A stretch of DNA of 64,000 nt, taken from contig OX328096.1 in NCBI GenBank assembly GCA_946811185.2, positions 40,374,011-40,438,010 on the forward strand, read 5' to 3'. This DNA is from Hippopus hippopus. Its lineage: Eukaryota; Mollusca; Bivalvia; Cardiida; Cardiidae. Below are positions 63,819 through 64,000 of the stretch, piece by piece (position 1 is the first letter of the stretch; each line of letters opens with the position of its first letter). The notes under the pieces were generated by a model. The model saw nothing but the letters and a program-made list of their open reading frames with translations, ran no database searches and had not been told where the DNA came from. Position numbers and translations under genes: made by a program.

Positions 63819-64000
63819 TTAACTCTTACTAAACAACAGCTCTTTTCAAATGGAAAGCATTTGCAGACTACCAATCAGATAAAGCTCAGAAGATTACTTC
63901 TTTGACATGGTAGAAAACAATACGGGAAAAGGGGAAAATTCTGGTTACTTGCATTTTCTCCTATTCCCACAATATTTTCAAAATCCATTTTCTTCAGGGG
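63819..64000 (+). mobile_element. Family A MITE, cut by the window end
   Basis: TTAACTCTTACTAAACAAC start, palindrome present, right end beyond 64000. Confidence 0.82.

Overview
The window looks like animal nuclear DNA, most likely from a bivalve mollusc. It is AT-rich and has no operons. Two genes are split into short exons with GT-AG introns, and most of the rest is interspersed repeats. The bivalve call is an inference. It rests on the abundance of Helitron/pearl-type elements with central tandem repeats of about 145-158 bp and repeated GTCCGTCCG tracts, on tRNA-derived SINEs, and on frequent ACATGTA-type words.

Genes. One complete gene on the + strand (13659 to 51482, 16 coding exons) encodes a transmembrane channel-like (TMC) protein of about 831 residues. 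All exon phases join cleanly, and the TMC signatures CWET and the QTLLWLGFFFAPLLP block are present. A second possible last exon (45130-45327) would give an 862-residue form with a different C-terminus. At the right edge, on the - strand, are the last two coding exons of a phosphatidylinositol transfer protein (PITP) gene (63096-63159 and 62241-62362). The two genes converge.

Repeats, left to right. 1-9000: palindromic MITEs, SINEs, a Penelope-like fragment with a GIY-YIG domain, and an element with inverted arrays of a short motif (1250-2022). 9004-10337: a dead mariner. 10347-11020: a three-level nest (Helitron-like element in a SINE in a MITE). 12935-13490: a long imperfect inverted repeat just upstream of the TMC gene. 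Introns 1-3 hold many MITEs, a foldback element and several tandem-repeat Helitron-like elements. Intron 5 holds a 575-bp LTR element without coding capacity (TRIM), 29339-29913. Intron 7 holds an inverted-array element (32987-33673). At the end of exon 11 a 61-bp minisatellite repeats the exon end together with its splice donor nine times. Intron 12 holds a 2-kb inverted-array element with another element nested in it. The last intron and the 3' flank are again MITE- and Helitron-rich.

The dominant repeat is a piggyBac-like MITE (family A, about 230 bp, TTAA at both ends, a central near-perfect palindrome with arms of about 32 bp). Some 65 recognisable copies or pieces occur in 64 kb. Its copies often carry matching substitutions in both palindrome arms, and in two places one copy sits inside another at an internal TTAA.

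Most noteworthy: (1) a TRIM whose LTRs each carry tRNA-like box A and box B sequences; (2) paired changes in the MITE palindrome arms; (3) the nine-fold duplicated splice donor in the TMC gene; (4) three unrelated elements that share an inverted-motif-array design; (5) alternative TMC C-termini, one of them inside a Helitron-like element.
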